This document shows positions 23,490-36,076 of a stretch of DNA of 64,000 nt, piece by piece. The translations under genes were made by a program, and so were the position numbers. Position 1 is the stretch's first letter, and each line of letters opens with the position of its first letter. Below the pieces are notes generated by a model, which was given only the letters and a program-made list of their open reading frames with translations, was not told the origin of the DNA and did not search any database. Source of the DNA: Halichondria panicea (taxonomy: Eukaryota > Porifera > Demospongiae > Suberitida > Halichondriidae); assembly GCF_963675165.1 (NCBI RefSeq), contig NW_026986607.1, forward strand, positions 1-64,000, in the 5' to 3' direction.

Positions 23490-25177
23490 CTGTAAGAGAG
23501 CGTCCCTCTCAACTAGAGCAGCCTCTCTCTGGGAAATGATTGTTGACTCCAGTTCACTGAGTTGTCTGTCCTTGTCAGCAATCATACCATCTTTGGTGGC
23601 AGCATCAGCACGGACACTATTCAATAACTGTATAAAGTAAAAAAAGTTATTAACTTGCATGGTTAGCATAATACGAAATTGCTTGTAAAAGTGAAGTAAT
23701 AAAATTACTGACCTGTTGCTGTCTAGCAAGCTGAGTATCTTTGTCCGCTACTTCCTCATATTTTTGTGCCAGAAGTGCATTGCATCTTTCTCAGTTATTT
23801 GCTCATCTTTCCTCTCCAGTATCCTGTCCTTCTCGACCACCTCTCTCTGAGAACAGAGCACAGCATGCAGTGTCAGACCCTTGCACCCACTAGCTCACTG
23901 GACTGGACTCACTTGTAGAGCCTCTATATTCTTCTCCTTTGCCCTGAGGGTCTTCACTCGTGCAATGTCCAGCTGGAGCAGTCCTCCGTCCATCTCCCTC
24001 CCCACCTCCTCCAGAGACGAGAGGAGCTCAGCGGTGGTCGGTCTTCTCTCTGGAGTGTTGGCCAGACACTCCCTCACCAGACCAAACAGAGGGTGCTCAC
24101 ATCCACCCGCCAGACTCTTCTCAAGGAGAGCCGTGTAGGGACCTCGACGCTCAAACTCTGAGCGGGCCAGGAGGTGGTTTGGGTTGTTGGGGTCGCTGTA
24201 CGTGGGGGCAAGGAGATCTCCTGGAAACACCTGGAGTGGAAGAGCATGTCAATACTGAGTGTCATGATTGCATGTATGTACGTATGTATGAAGTGTACAT
24301 GTGTCATTTAATTGTCCAGGCCAATACAATTTGCCCAGGCGCTGAATCTCATAAATAATATGTATAGCCTCGTTCCTGGTCCAACTTTTCTGATGCCAGT
24401 GTGGCATCCAATGCAGGATCCTCCCGGACATAAATGCTCTATGCACGCATCCAATATAGGGATCCTCTGCATGGAGACACAGGCTATACAAATACTTCCT
24501 TCCGTTATACTATATGTAGTAAGTATGCATAGGACTCATACTATAGGATTGTCTGATACACGTAGGGAACAGTGGCCATGAATGTCATCTACCTCTATAA
24601 TGGTTCGCAAGTAGCAGTTGGAAACACCATAATTATAGCCTACATGTACAGAATCAGACATCCCGACCATACAACCATCATAGAGGTTGATGACAATGAT
24701 GAGAGCCTCTTCAGACTAGTGTGCAGGCCTTCTGGACCAACGTAATAGAGGGCTAAGTGCTTTACAACGAAAGACAAAGGGGATTCTCCAGATTATAGAG
24801 AGTAAATTAGTAGCGCACTATTACCCATGCAATAGGTATACCCGGCCGTACTTTTTCCCCTTCTGGCCTGGGACCGAGGCTACATCTTAAAAGGCAAAGT
24901 CAACCATTTAGGGGATCTACCCAACATATTCAATACCACAATACAGATAAGGTTACACTCCATTACCCAAAAGGAATCTACGTAAGTGCTAGATCTATGA
25001 AACCAGAGGACTGTTCAGTTCATAAAACTATACTTTTAACAGAGACTGGTAAACGATAACTTTAGCTGTTGCTCTACCTCGAATAAAGGCCGCGTGTAGA
25101 GCCAGCCAACGTTGCCAGTCCAAGCTTCTTAGTGCCTGCTTTTATACGACAAAAAGCTTGAAATCCGTTGAAAGCAC

Positions 25178-25745
25178 TGCGGGTGCTGATGCCTCGGCGG
25201 AGGTGCCAAAGCTACATAATAGCTAGCTTTTATACACACATTGATCATGATCAACATTTTAATTTTGCTGCATGTATGCAGAATCCAGAATAACAGGGAA
25301 ACTCAAAGAGTGAATAATGATCGACGATGATTGTTGTTAAAAACGATCGATGCCAAAAGTTCAAGTTAAAATTTAATAGCTGCAAGTCAGCAGAGCCTTG
25401 CAGCTCTTTTCTCACTCTTGCAGCTACCAATAGCTAGCGTTCTAGTGCAGAGCTAACTACTAAGTAGAATAGTAACACTCGGTGAACAAGTTTTGCTATG
25501 GACTCTTCTGAAAAGGCTGCAATGGCATTCCAAGTAAGCAAAACTAGGCATAACTCGAGAACGAAGCATTATTTTGCAAATCCACGAATTAAATCCAAGA
25601 AAACATGACAAGAAACCTATAGAAACTCTTACTTGCACTTTATTGATCCTTGAGCAGCTGTAGCAGTCTACACATACACACACACCTGACTACACACACA
25701 CACACTACCGTATACCTCGCTTGCATATGCGTACCGAGACATAAT
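25178..25745. mobile_element. Repeat element GCACTGCGGGTGCTGATGCCTCGG ... CGTATACCTCGC
   Basis: A 0.57 kb repeat in the gene B intron between the second and third kinase exons. A reverse-complement copy, enlarged by nested insertions, occupies about 56865-58335, and partial copies lie near 21750, 23100 and 52745. It contains an AC microsatellite near its right end. No coding sequence. Confidence 0.65.
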
Positions 25746-26640
25746 AACTTGTTGTGAAAAGGCTATACATACCGTAAACGCAGTGCTATGGCAGCCAGGT
25801 GAGTATTAATAGGTATAATAACAATTACAGAGGAATCTACCAATGAGTATCAGTAACCACACACATACTTGTGTGAGTGCAAACAATTGTAGCACTCCGA
25901 AAGAGAAGACGTCCAGACTGGGTCCGTACACACTGTGGCCTCTGTCAGAGAGGGCCTCGGGCGGCATGTACACCAGTGTCCCAGGAAACCTCGTCAGAGT
26001 CCTGGCCAGTTGACCAGGCTCCAGATTCACGATACGAGAGTTACCAAAGTCTGTGATCTTGGCTCTCAGAGATACCGTCAGCAGGACGTTCCTGGCAGTG
26101 AGGTCACGATGGATCACGGACTCACGATGCAGGTGGAGCAGCCCTCGAGCCACACAGATCAGAATGTACTGGCAGACAGAGAGGGGGATGTTGGGGGTGG
26201 ACTCCAGGAGATCGTCCAGACTTGAGTCCAACCTCTCCATGACCAGGAGGGGCAGTCGAGAGCCAGTCACGAAACACAGCCCAATGAACTGGGTGATGTT
26301 GGGGTGACGGATGTGAGCCATGAGTCGACACTCTCGGTGGTAGTTCCCAGCTATGTTGGCCACTCCACCACGCTCGTCCGTCTCCAGGAGAACCTCGTGG
26401 ATCTTCTTGGCTGCATACACCTCACCATTGATCATCACCTGTGCATGGAGGCAGTCACACTTGAATAGCTAGCAGATACACTAGAGACAGTGCACAGAAA
26501 CAGAGCATGCAGTGACTGACCTCTTGAACAGAGCCATAGGAGCCAGTTCCTAGAACTCTCTCCTGTCCAAAGTGCTCCACATTCTCCAGCACAAACTCCC
26601 TCAAGTTAGCGTCATCTCTAAGAGAAAACATTGCAGCCAT

Positions 26641-28029
26641 TCTTTCTCTGGCTCTGCATTCTTTTGTACAGCTACAAGACACCCCCTCTTAATCTTATGT
26701 ATAAAGAATTCCAATCTCCCGTGTTGCAAAAATATTGCTGAATCAGCAAACCACATGCTTTTGAAATTAGTCTGACACTTTTGAAGGATGGAAGAAGTTG
26801 GTCAAACTATTGCCTGTATTTGGTGGAAGCCTTGTCAAGTCCTATTGTGGGCCACAGTGACATAGCCAGGACTATGGAGAGAGACCATTGCTGAGGAGAG
26901 CGAGTTCCTGGCCAATCAGATGAGCCTGTATGACAAAGCTGCTTGTAAAGATGCAGCTAGAGTCTGATGACACACTGGATGATGAGTGAGTGGTAGTGGT
27001 GTTAGCCTAACAGGTTCTATCCAGAACACCTCAGCTCCCTCGACCAAAACACTTCAGCAAAAATGTGTTTGATTGTTATGACGTTGAAGAGTGCGTGAGT
27101 ACAAGCACTGTCATGGCCTCGAAACAAAACATGGCGAGAAGCACAGCGCAGCTTGCATCACTTGTTATATAGTGCAGTAAAGTAGTGCAGTAAAATACAT
27201 GATAAATTGTCTCGTTGTCTGTACGCTTATTCTAGATCGACTGATTGATTGTCTTCTGTACTATTGTTTAATTTTTCACCCCTGACCTTTGCCCCCAGTA
27301 GTGCGGCCATTTTCAGCCTGACCAAGTGTTGAGAGATGGAGAAGAGCTTTGTTGAGGAGACAAGAAGAGGCACTGAGAATGGAGGTACAGGTACAGAGTA
27401 CATTAGCTGGAAAATGCATTTGTGTGTCAGCTATAATGGAGCACATGATGTGTGTTTCCCTGTAATGTATTTGCATTGTACAATCATGTACGACCCCCCC
27501 CCCACACACACACACACACATACACACCTTTAGGCCTACTATGCTGCTAAGAGAGGGGCCTCACGTAAACTGGCCACTCAGACGCTAACAGACCTCAGCA
27601 GTATGGAAAAGGGTCTGTCATCAGAGACTAAAAGCTCTCCTGACACCCAGCCCTTACATGCAGCCCACCTCCAGTCTGGTGAGCAGCCTATAAGCAGTGA
27701 GGGACAGTCTGAAGACATGGCTCCATGGACAGGGGCTACTGAGGAACCTTCATCAAGAACAAGGTACGTGTGTATAATGTGTAGTTATGCAGTGCAATGA
27801 GTCGACTGTGTACTATTGAATGTAAAGTAGTACAGAGAATGGTAACCTAGCATGCTTACTTACATAGTAGGCCTGAAGTCAGTATGACTATGACCATGTG
27901 TGACTCTTTAACCCCTCAGTTCCCGAGCCCCACCCCTCACTGTCTGACTCGGAAGAGGAGATAGACTTTGGATTCTGGGAGAAGGTACCCTCGGACAAGA
28001 CCACAACCAAGGACCTGAACTTGTTATGA
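26641..28029 (+). pseudogene. Plus-strand array gene fragment, copy III
   Basis: A plus-strand piece of a Death exon (about 26830-26890; reads SPIVGHSDIARTMERDH-like) is followed by 'SEFLANQMSLYDKAACKDAA' near 26900, a GAGGAGACAAGAAGAGGCAC segment near 27350, the Ser/Glu-rich exon 27534-27763 and the acidic last exon 27920-28029 ending TGA. The DEEDFDKFLESV exon is missing, so the remaining two exons no longer share phase. It converges on Kelch gene C with about 315 bp between ends. The protein is unrecognised. Confidence 0.6.
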
Positions 28030-28343
28030 GACTGTCACATATTTTGTCTGTTTTTGTGGTCTATTCTGACAATATTTATGTTCATACCGGACCATTGTTT
28101 ATGTTTAAACTATAACTATATTTTACAATCCAATCAAACATTATGTCATAATTAATGTTTTTTACATGATTTAATATTATTTACAATCCCTATATACCAA
28201 CAATGATATTAATAATTATTCTGTGCAAGATAGTTAGAGCCTTTCTCTTGACATGTATAAAAAAAACATCAGGATTATTAATTGTCGCAATTCATGACAA
28301 TTAAAGTGAAACCAAAAGAAATGAAACAATTAGAGAATAGTGG

Positions 28344-31300
28344 CTAAGCACTTATACAGAATAAGTCCACAGTTTGAGTGTAATCAAATAGTTGTGTCTG
28401 TCCTCCGGCTACAATGACCTCTCCACTAGGAAGTACTGAGCATGTGGAGTAGTATCGTACAGTAGGCAGGTCTCCCACTGTCACCCACCTCCTGGTGTCA
28501 GGCTGGTAGAGGTGGATCGATGACCTTAAGTTGTCTCTGTCGTCCAGTCCACCAACGGCTAATAGTGACCTCCCAATACTGAGAGGAGCTGACAACTTGA
28601 GTGGTACTTCCCGTAAGGTCTGCCAGAGAGTGGGTGTGTCCAGGTTGGAAAGGGCCTTTGAAATGAGTTGATTAAGGTCGACGTGGTGCACTGTATTGGT
28701 TGCCCCCCCAGTGTGATCCCACCCTCCCATTAGGTAGAGGGTGTTTCCTATGAGAGTTGATTTCAGTTCTGATCGTTTGTTAGGTAGTGACTGAGCAATG
28801 TACCATCTTCTTGATGCCACGTCCAACACTTCCACAGAGGAGGTACGTCTTTTATCATCAAACCCACCAGCTACAATGATGTGGTTGTTGAAGGAGACAG
28901 CCGTTGAGGAATCACAAGCAATGTTCATTGGTGGGTACGGGTGAGTCCATTCCTTTGACTCAAAGATAGAAAGTTGATTGGTTGGTTTGTTGTTTATTGG
29001 ATCACGTCCACCCACCAGCACTAGTCGATTAGCGAGTGATGTCATAGCAAAGTACTTAAAAGTGTACTCTGGTAGTTTGGTCCATTCAAGATCTTGCTCG
29101 AGCTTCATCACTGTACACCTGTCACGATCATTGTTTGCTTCACCTCCACCAACATACACCGTGTCACCGATAACAACACTTTGTACTGTGTAGCTCATCT
29201 TGATTGACATGTCTTTTGCTCTTCTCCATTTCAGAGTGAGTGGAGGTCTCAACTCTCTGGGAGGGGGACCCTGAATAATGAATGAACGTAATTAGGATAG
29301 TGCCTACTAACAAGCGAGTGTTACTTGTATAGCAATAATTGTATGCACACTAAATCACTTTCTCTAATTAGCTTAAGAGGCGACGCCCACCAGTCCACTA
29401 GAATGTACAGTACGATTATAATGGATCAAAGCTTCTACTATAGCTCTGCAATATTATAATGGTGCATTGCGTCTCACCAATCTCTGCTGTTGAATGATGG
29501 CGTCTCTCCTGACCAGCTCAGCATCTTTGTGCTTAATCTGTTCCCTGTTTTCCTGTACAGGGGAACGTTGGTGGAACTCATAGAAGAATATAATAATTGT
29601 AGCAGTAGACAATTATGTACAGTACTACAGAACAAAATTAATCTTTACGCTAAAAAAATTATGTAACCATACTTAACAATGAAACAGCACCCTAAGGTAC
29701 AGTACTTTTGTTTGTGGCTGTAATTAAGAATCTCATTCACACACTACATGTACGCACCTTCTCGACTGGTAGAGTGTCCCTCTTTGTTGCCTCCACTGAG
29801 TCCGAGTCTCTTGTCAGTGAAACATCTAAAAGTAAGAATTAAACGTAAAAAACAAAATCGACAAATTTTTCTGAAGCGTAAAACACATAATTATCATGCA
29901 CTAGGTACCGTCAGGAGCACATTAAGAGGAGTATGCAACTCCCACACACATTCCATTCTACATCTCGGACTGAATCCATCACTAACACTTGTAGTTGTGT
30001 AAACTGTTAGCCATGAATAAAATTAAATGTGTGCTGGGAGCCAGTACAAACCACATGTGTGTGTGTGCCGATATCTCTACACCCACTTAAGATGTGGTCT
30101 GATAGTGACGTGGTATGACATGCTCCTACCGTAACCTGGTTTACACTACAACTGCTACAGTTGGATACTCCTCTTTATGTACTCCTGGTACCGTATAGCG
30201 CGAAATTTTCGAGGCACTTATATTAATTTTCATGGAATGGCCTCTAAAAGCATTTCGTTGCACAATGTTCGCGGAATGACTGCTTACCGGAAGCCACGCC
30301 TTTAAATCTTTGCACGTTATAGCAGATAATTCTAATTAAAGAAAAATTTTCGTGGACTTAATTTTTGTGTAGGATTACTAACCCACGAAATCCGCGCTAT
30401 ACAGTATCTAATAGACTCACAGATGTCCCTGGCAGATGGTCTCCTCGTCATGTCTTCTTGCAAACAGCTGTCGATAAGCTTCCTCAACCTGTGTGTGTGA
30501 GGGATCTGGGCAACATGGAATGATCGATCCTTGGCTGATTTGATCGTCTCCAACTTGCAAACAATTTGTGTCAAAATCACCCCAAAGGAAAACACATCCA
30601 GGCTATTATCGTAATTCTCCTCTTCTAATCGATATGCCTCGGGAGGTAGATACCCTCTACGGTGACCAATGGCTGTGAGGGTGGAGCTGAGCTTGGAGGG
30701 ATCGTATAGTCGCGACATACCAAAGTCGGAAATCTTTGCAACAGGCACTGGCAGTGTCAGCTTCAGCAAGACGTTATCACCACAGAGGTCACGGTGGATA
30801 ATCAGCTTGCTGTGAATGTAGGCCAGACCACAAGCCATGTCTTTGGAGAGGCTAATTTCACATTTGCTAGAGAGGGACTCTTCATCAAGGCCGGAGAAAT
30901 AGGATCTCAGATTGCAATCCATCAGCTCAACAACGAGGATTGTACCACCTGATTTGGGGTGCTTAGCAGTCAATAAAAACTGAACAACGTTTGGGTGCTG
31001 AAACGACTTGAGAAAATCACTCTCACGATCAATGGCATCGCTAGCATCTTCACTTTTGGTGGCGGGAATATTTGTCTGCATCTCCATAACAACCTGATGC
31101 AATAGTTTGATAGCACAAGGATCGCCTCTGTAGCTGCCTTTGAAGACTGCTCCAAATGCACCACTACCGAGTGGCTCGTCCAGGAAAATGGTCAAATCAT
31201 CATTGATCTTCTGGTGATTTTGGTCAACTGTAGGGTGTGGGGAGAGTGAGTGGGTGAGGCAGTGAATTAACAGTGATCATGGGATTATAGGAAAGATTGC

Positions 31301-31662
31301 TAACAAACATTATATAATATGAATTCCAGCTCAATTAATTGGTACTTATACGTACCCTCTGACTTCACATCAGTAGACTGTACATGATCTTTCTCGATGG
31401 TCCTGGCTATGTAACTGAAGCCCACAATAGGACTAGACAATGCTTTGACAACATCTTCCCAGCGGCTCTCCCCATTTTTCAGCCATTCTTTCAAACCCTC
31501 ACGATAGCAGTCATCAGGATCATCTCGCCATTTCGTACCTATGCTGTCGATAGTATCCGAGGATACGTCAAGAACAAGCAAGAAGTTTCGCCACTTCACT
31601 CGAGCATCGAACGTGACTAAGTACACTTTCTTAAGATCTTCTATTGTGAGATAGTCAGACAT
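28344..31662 (-). CDS. Gene C: Death domain - TKL-like kinase - coiled coil - Kelch protein
   Basis: Five exons, all GT-AG and phase-consistent: 31662-31356 (Death; starts MSDYLTIEDLKKVYLVTF), 31227-30421 (kinase), 29825-29758 (linker), 29576-29478 (coiled coil 'HKDAELVRRDAIIQQQRL'), 29270-28344 (Kelch, stop at 28344). Total 2208 nt, 735 aa. The kinase has GSGAFGAV, AIKLL, HRDLCGDN, DFGMSR and YLPPEA, so all catalytic residues are present; it ends 'RRPSARDIC'. The Kelch part has six GG repeats. By family knowledge Death domains recruit other Death proteins and Kelch propellers bind protein partners, so a cytoplasmic signalling kinase is likely; substrates are unknown. The start ATG fits because gene A has the same start in its Death exon. 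No defects seen. Confidence 0.85.
30191..30404. mobile_element. TA-flanked palindromic MITE next to the kinase donor site of gene C
   Basis: CCGTATAGCGCGAAATTTTC pairs with CGAAATCCGCGCTATACAG; TA on both sides (30189-30190, 30405-30406). It lies 15 bp downstream of the kinase exon donor. The same element occupies the same site in gene D (38126-38339), so the insertion predates the C/D duplication. Confidence 0.8.
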
Positions 31663-31892
31663 CTTTTCTGTATAGTGCTAGTGTGGAATACGAAAAAGCA
31701 ATGAATGTATAGCAAAAAGCAATTATCTAGCACATCCATATGCATACACAGTTAATTGTCTGCCCTCACTGATAATATCCCAGAGGCTACAGCATTCTGA
31801 TCACAGCATGATAATACACAGTGCTAGTGCAGTGAGGTTGGTTAGCGGAGAACAACACCAGAGCAACTTTACGAGACACGCCCTCTTTCTTT

Positions 31893-32240
31893 GACTACTG
31901 TGCACATTGCGCATGCGCATAGCCTGTCATTGGCAAATTAATGGTGGGTTACAATTATTTTGACACCTGGAAAATACAACACACAAGGTAAAATAAGTGT
32001 GTCTAGCTATTTGGTGTTCTTTTATGGACAGAGTTCACCGACTGATGTAACAAGTTGTGAGGAGTTGAACTCGGAAAACACCAGACAAGAGTAGCAGAGA
32101 GCATCTTGTGCAGGCAGGGACGATACCAAAGCACCTGTGCATGCATGGGGAGTGACGGTTAATAATGACACTATGGACGTACCATATAATAATAGTTGAG
32201 GGTCTAAACATTAATTTTGTGAATTGCATGCAAGGAGAGT
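31893..32240. repeat. Dispersed repeat, copy 2 (partner at 10785)
   Basis: Same orientation as and very similar to 10785-11150, with small indels (for example a shorter segment after GCAGGCAGGG). See that entry. Confidence 0.8.
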
Positions 32241-33193
32241 GACGGTTAATATTATAGTGTACTAGCCTAGGTACGTGTATATAGTTGGAATATGGACATA
32301 GTATGTAAAAAAATCGTGAATTGACAATTTTGTGGATTAGTCACAGAGAGCGGAATGTTTTGACACCTGTGTATAATTGTGATGGCTTATTCCAGTTCAT
32401 GTATAGCTACCTACATGTACGTACGGTAATAAGGTAATGGGGTAACGGGTGAACCCTGACCTCTCTGACATTTTTTCACCATTACATGAAGCTATTGTGA
32501 ATATGTTTTAATTGCTCTTAACAATAGAAGGTCCTTCAATTGAGTGACATTTTAACGGTGCAAACTGATCATTTTGACCCAACCAAAAACTACAGACATG
32601 CTTCAAATGAGATTACCGTATTCTCTTGAACGTACGTACTCTACCTACGTAACATAATATAGCAGCTCTTAGGAATCTTCCTACACTGCAAACCCCACCC
32701 ACCTGCTCCAGTGCTTGTTGTACACCAGCTGGTCTCCTCCGAGGGATGGACTGGGCAGGGGAAGGGGCGGAGTCTCGGGGGAGCACCAGTCAACAAGGCA
32801 TACACAGCTCTTCCATTGTGTGGTGGACTATGAACTCTGGGAGGGACTCTGTGGAGAGTGTGTGGGCAGGGGGATAAGACTGGAGGAATGGAGATATGAT
32901 TAAACCCCTTGGAAGCACACACACATTGTATTGCCATACTACAAGAATACACACTGTACATTAAGATACTGTACTGCTACTGTAACAATGTGCCTGGGTA
33001 CAGAGTTCAAATTTTACAATTGAGAAAACATTTGACACTTTGCAATCTAAATTTTGCAATAAGGAAAGTTTGTGCTATTATCATACAAGTACTGGTATGC
33101 AATCTTATTTTAGTGATGTCATAAAGCACTCACAAAGTTCGACACTGTTTGACACTTTCAAAAAATTGCAGTAGTAATACGATAGTTTAAGTT

Positions 33194-33399
33194 ACCTTAA
33201 GGTGACATATTTTCGCGTGTATTAATTTCTGCTATTTCTGCGAATGAGAGTAAAATCGCAAAAATTAGTACTTGCAAATAATTGGCCGCCCTCTTGTTTA
33301 ATGTATCCAGATCGACATTTCGCAAAAAATTATACCGCAAAATGTACAAAACTGTAAAAACGCAAACAAATCTACCTGTGAAAATATGTCACCTTAAGG
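33194..33399. mobile_element. Near-perfect palindromic MITE, CCTTAAGGTGACATATTTTC ends
   Basis: CCTTAAGGTGACATATTTTC at the left is mirrored by GAAAATATGTCACCTTAAGG at the right, with TA on each side. The outermost CCTTAAGG is itself a palindrome. Internal blocks (CGCAAAAATTAG..) also pair, so the 206 bp can fold into a long hairpin. Confidence 0.85.
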
Positions 33400-34640
33400 T
33401 AGTAGACACAAAGTGTGATGACTTCTTAAAGAGAATCTAGCTCTAAAAGGTAGACTAAGCAACGCAGCCACTATCACTAAACAAATAAATTACAAGAAGG
33501 AATATATAGCTCTTACTATGAAGTCGTGGGAGGTCAAGGCCCGTGGTGTGTCTAAAAGTATACTAAAGTAGTTTGAAGGACTATACTGCAAACGTTTATG
33601 AACAGTACAGCTTATCCATAGCATGAAACCATCCTATATAGCACTTAGATACATAATAACCAAGTCAAGCAATGTCCTTTGCTGTTTCGGCTTCACAGCA
33701 GGGAAAGACCTGGAGTATTTCAAGCTAAACTCAACAAAAAGTAAAAACAGAGTAAAGACAAGGGACTTAGAGCTTGTCAGTGGTGTACTTCTCTATAGAG
33801 TACCTCCCAGCTTCTGAGTGATCAATAGTGGATAGGAGAGCTAGAAACAGTTGAAATACAACCAAGTACGGTAAAAACTAAAATATTCACGAGCACGAAA
33901 TCATAACGCGAAGTGTTTCACCCGTTGACACAGGGAGGCCTGGTCGTTTCCAATCCCCTTCCTTTTCAATCTATGTTTTGATGCTAAAACTAAACACACT
34001 ATATAAACCTAGAACTCTCTGAACGCATTTTTTTACACTGGAAATTGGTCAGTTAAGTTATCGTATGGGTCTTCAAGGTTTCTGCTGACACAGCACATAC
34101 GTATACATGCATGCATACTGTGCAAGTCTTGATTAAAATCAGATCCACTAGCTAAACAAACACGTACCACATTCCATAGAGCTACATCTTTTCCTTAAAG
34201 CAGCTCTTGACAGAGTCCACAAATGTTATAGTTTAGAGCAGCACACTCACATTGCCACACCCCCATTGGCACACCCCCTTGTCCAGTTCCGTGTTCTCGT
34301 CTCGTACCGTCCAGTGTCACCTGTTGGATCATCCAATCAGCCAAGGATCTATCATTCCATGTTGCCCAGATCCCTCACACACATACACACAGGTTGAGGA
34401 AGCGTATCGATAGTTGTTTGCAGAAGATCTGTTAGTGTGTGATAATTATAATATAATTATGCCATCAATGAAACTCACAAGCAATTAATGTGTCTCTACA
34501 GTATCAATGTCTAGTCTGTGTATCTACAGTACACAGTGGTGTCTGTACTCACTGATAATATTCCAGAGACTACAGCATCTTTATTCTCATCACAGCTAGG
34601 AGTAGATACACAAGTAAGAGAACATGAGATTGAGATCCTT

Positions 34641-35891
34641 TTGCAGCTAGCTACAAGACACACCCTTTTCCTTGTCACATGCGCAATAACATTGCTGATT
34701 CAGCAAACATGCACATTTTTAGAGACAGAACAGGAGTTGACAGTTGAAGCATAATTAATAATCTATGATGGAACAAGCTAGTGCAGTGGCCAAACATTTC
34801 ACTGTCTGGATTTGTAGGAAGCTTTGTCCAGTCCTATTGTGGGCCACAGTGACATAGCCAGGACCATGGAGAGAGACCATGTACAGTCTACTGGTGCAAG
34901 CACTGAGGAAGCCAACGTCGTATAGGTATGAGAAGGGAGGCAACTCAATGAGTGACTCTAGACTGCATAGGAAGATGACAATTCTGAGCCTGTGTTAGTG
35001 TACAGTGTGTTGTACAGTACATTATAGCATGAGATGAGTTGGAAAATACATTAAATTTTGTCATCATACAGCGTGAGCTATAGCTCGTGATGTGTGTTTC
35101 CCTGTAATGTATTTGAAGGTGTGCAATGTACAATCATGTACGACCCCACCCCCACACACACACACACACACACACCTCTAGGCCTACTATGCTGCTAAAA
35201 GAGGAGCCTCACGTAAACTGGCCACTCAGACGCTAACAGACCTCAGCAGTATGGAAAAGGGTCTGTCATCAGAGACTAAAAACTCCCCTGACACCCAGCC
35301 CTTACATGCAGCCCACCTCCAGTCTGGTGAGCAGCCTATAAGCAGTGAGGGACAGTCTGAAGACATGGGTCCATGGACAGGGGCTACTGAGGAACCTTCA
35401 TCAAGAACAAGGTACGTGTGTATAATGTGTAGTTATGCAGTGCAATGAGTCCACTGTGTACTATTGAATGTACAGTACAGAGAATGGGAACCTAGCATGC
35501 TTACTAGTCTGTATGTACATGCACTTGTATACAAGGTATGCTTCAATCTATGCAGTTTAGGTGTGTACAGGGAAACGTCTGTCAATTGAGAACACTGGCT
35601 CACAATATTTGTACATGACATTGTACAGTACGTGTACCAGACCCTTCATCACACTACCAGTTTGAATGTGTCCATGTCAATTGGCTTTCAATTTTCTCAC
35701 CCTTACTTCCTAAGCCCTCAAACTTCCACCGAGTATGACTATGACCATGTGACTCTTTAACCCCTCAGTTCCTGAGCCCCACCTCTTACTGTCTGACTCG
35801 GAAGAGGAGATAGACTTTGGATTCTGGGAGAAGGCGTCCACCCTACCCTCGGACAAGACCCCAACCATGCAAGGACCTGAACTTGTTATGA
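34641..35891 (+). pseudogene. Plus-strand array gene fragment, copy IV
   Basis: 34826-34905 is a plus-strand piece of a Death exon tail (frame reads SPIVGHSDIARTMERDHVQS, as in genes C and D). The Ser/Glu-rich exon is 35182-35411 and the acidic last exon 35769-35891. The middle DEEDFDKFLESV exon is absent. Sequence from about 35720 onward is nearly identical to copy I, matching the near-identity of the adjacent Kelch exons A and D. It converges on gene D with about 185 bp between ends. Confidence 0.6.
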
Positions 35892-36076
35892 GACTGTCAC
35901 ATAATTAGTATAATTATTGTCGGTTTCTTGTCTATTCGGGAAATTTAATTATGTACCAACTAATTGTTTTTGCATAATTTTTAATAGCTGCCAATCGAAA
36001 TTCAGTTGCAACTTTAATTATTATGCTAGAAAAGTATCATTAATTTATAATTATAACACGAAGGACATGAAAAAAA

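Larger units (their letters stand above)
20342..26640 (-). pseudogene. Gene B: kinase - coiled coil - Kelch, with frameshift and lost acceptor
   Basis: Minus-strand exons: 26640-26521, 26438-25869, 24230-23913 (kinase), 23846-23713 and 23627-23490 (coiled coil), about 21569-21471 (coiled coil), 21265-20342 (Kelch). The kinase shows GTGSYGSV, AAKK (VAIK Lys), HRDLTARN, DFGNSR and MPPEAL, then a C-lobe ending 'RRPTTAELLSSLEEV'. All kinase introns are phase 0, unlike the intronless, phase-1-flanked kinases of C and D, so this kinase has a different origin. Defects: exon 23846-23713 is 134 nt where a phase 0-0 exon needs a multiple of 3, with a frame break near 23780; the acceptor AG before the 'FHQRSPVQ' exon is AT here. 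ATG 26640 was chosen as start; a good acceptor at about 26624 would instead imply a lost upstream exon. No Death exon is present. Probably a pseudogene; assembly error is the alternative. Confidence 0.65.
31663..34640. other. Expanded divergent spacer upstream of gene C
   Basis: It separates gene C from plus fragment IV by 3 kb, where the equivalent spacers of A and B are under 300 bp. It contains the second copy of the 10785 repeat (31893-32240), a possible old minus-strand exon near 32705-32860 with acceptor CTCCACAG and donor GCAG|GTGGGT but stops in the frames that look most protein-like, and the MITE 33194-33399. Nothing else is recognised from 33400 to 34500. Confidence 0.45.

Noticed and set aside
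32641-32961. Possible minus-strand exon near 32705-32860
   Set aside because: Splice signals look plausible, but the frames conflict and no homology could be recognised; mentioned only in the spacer entry.
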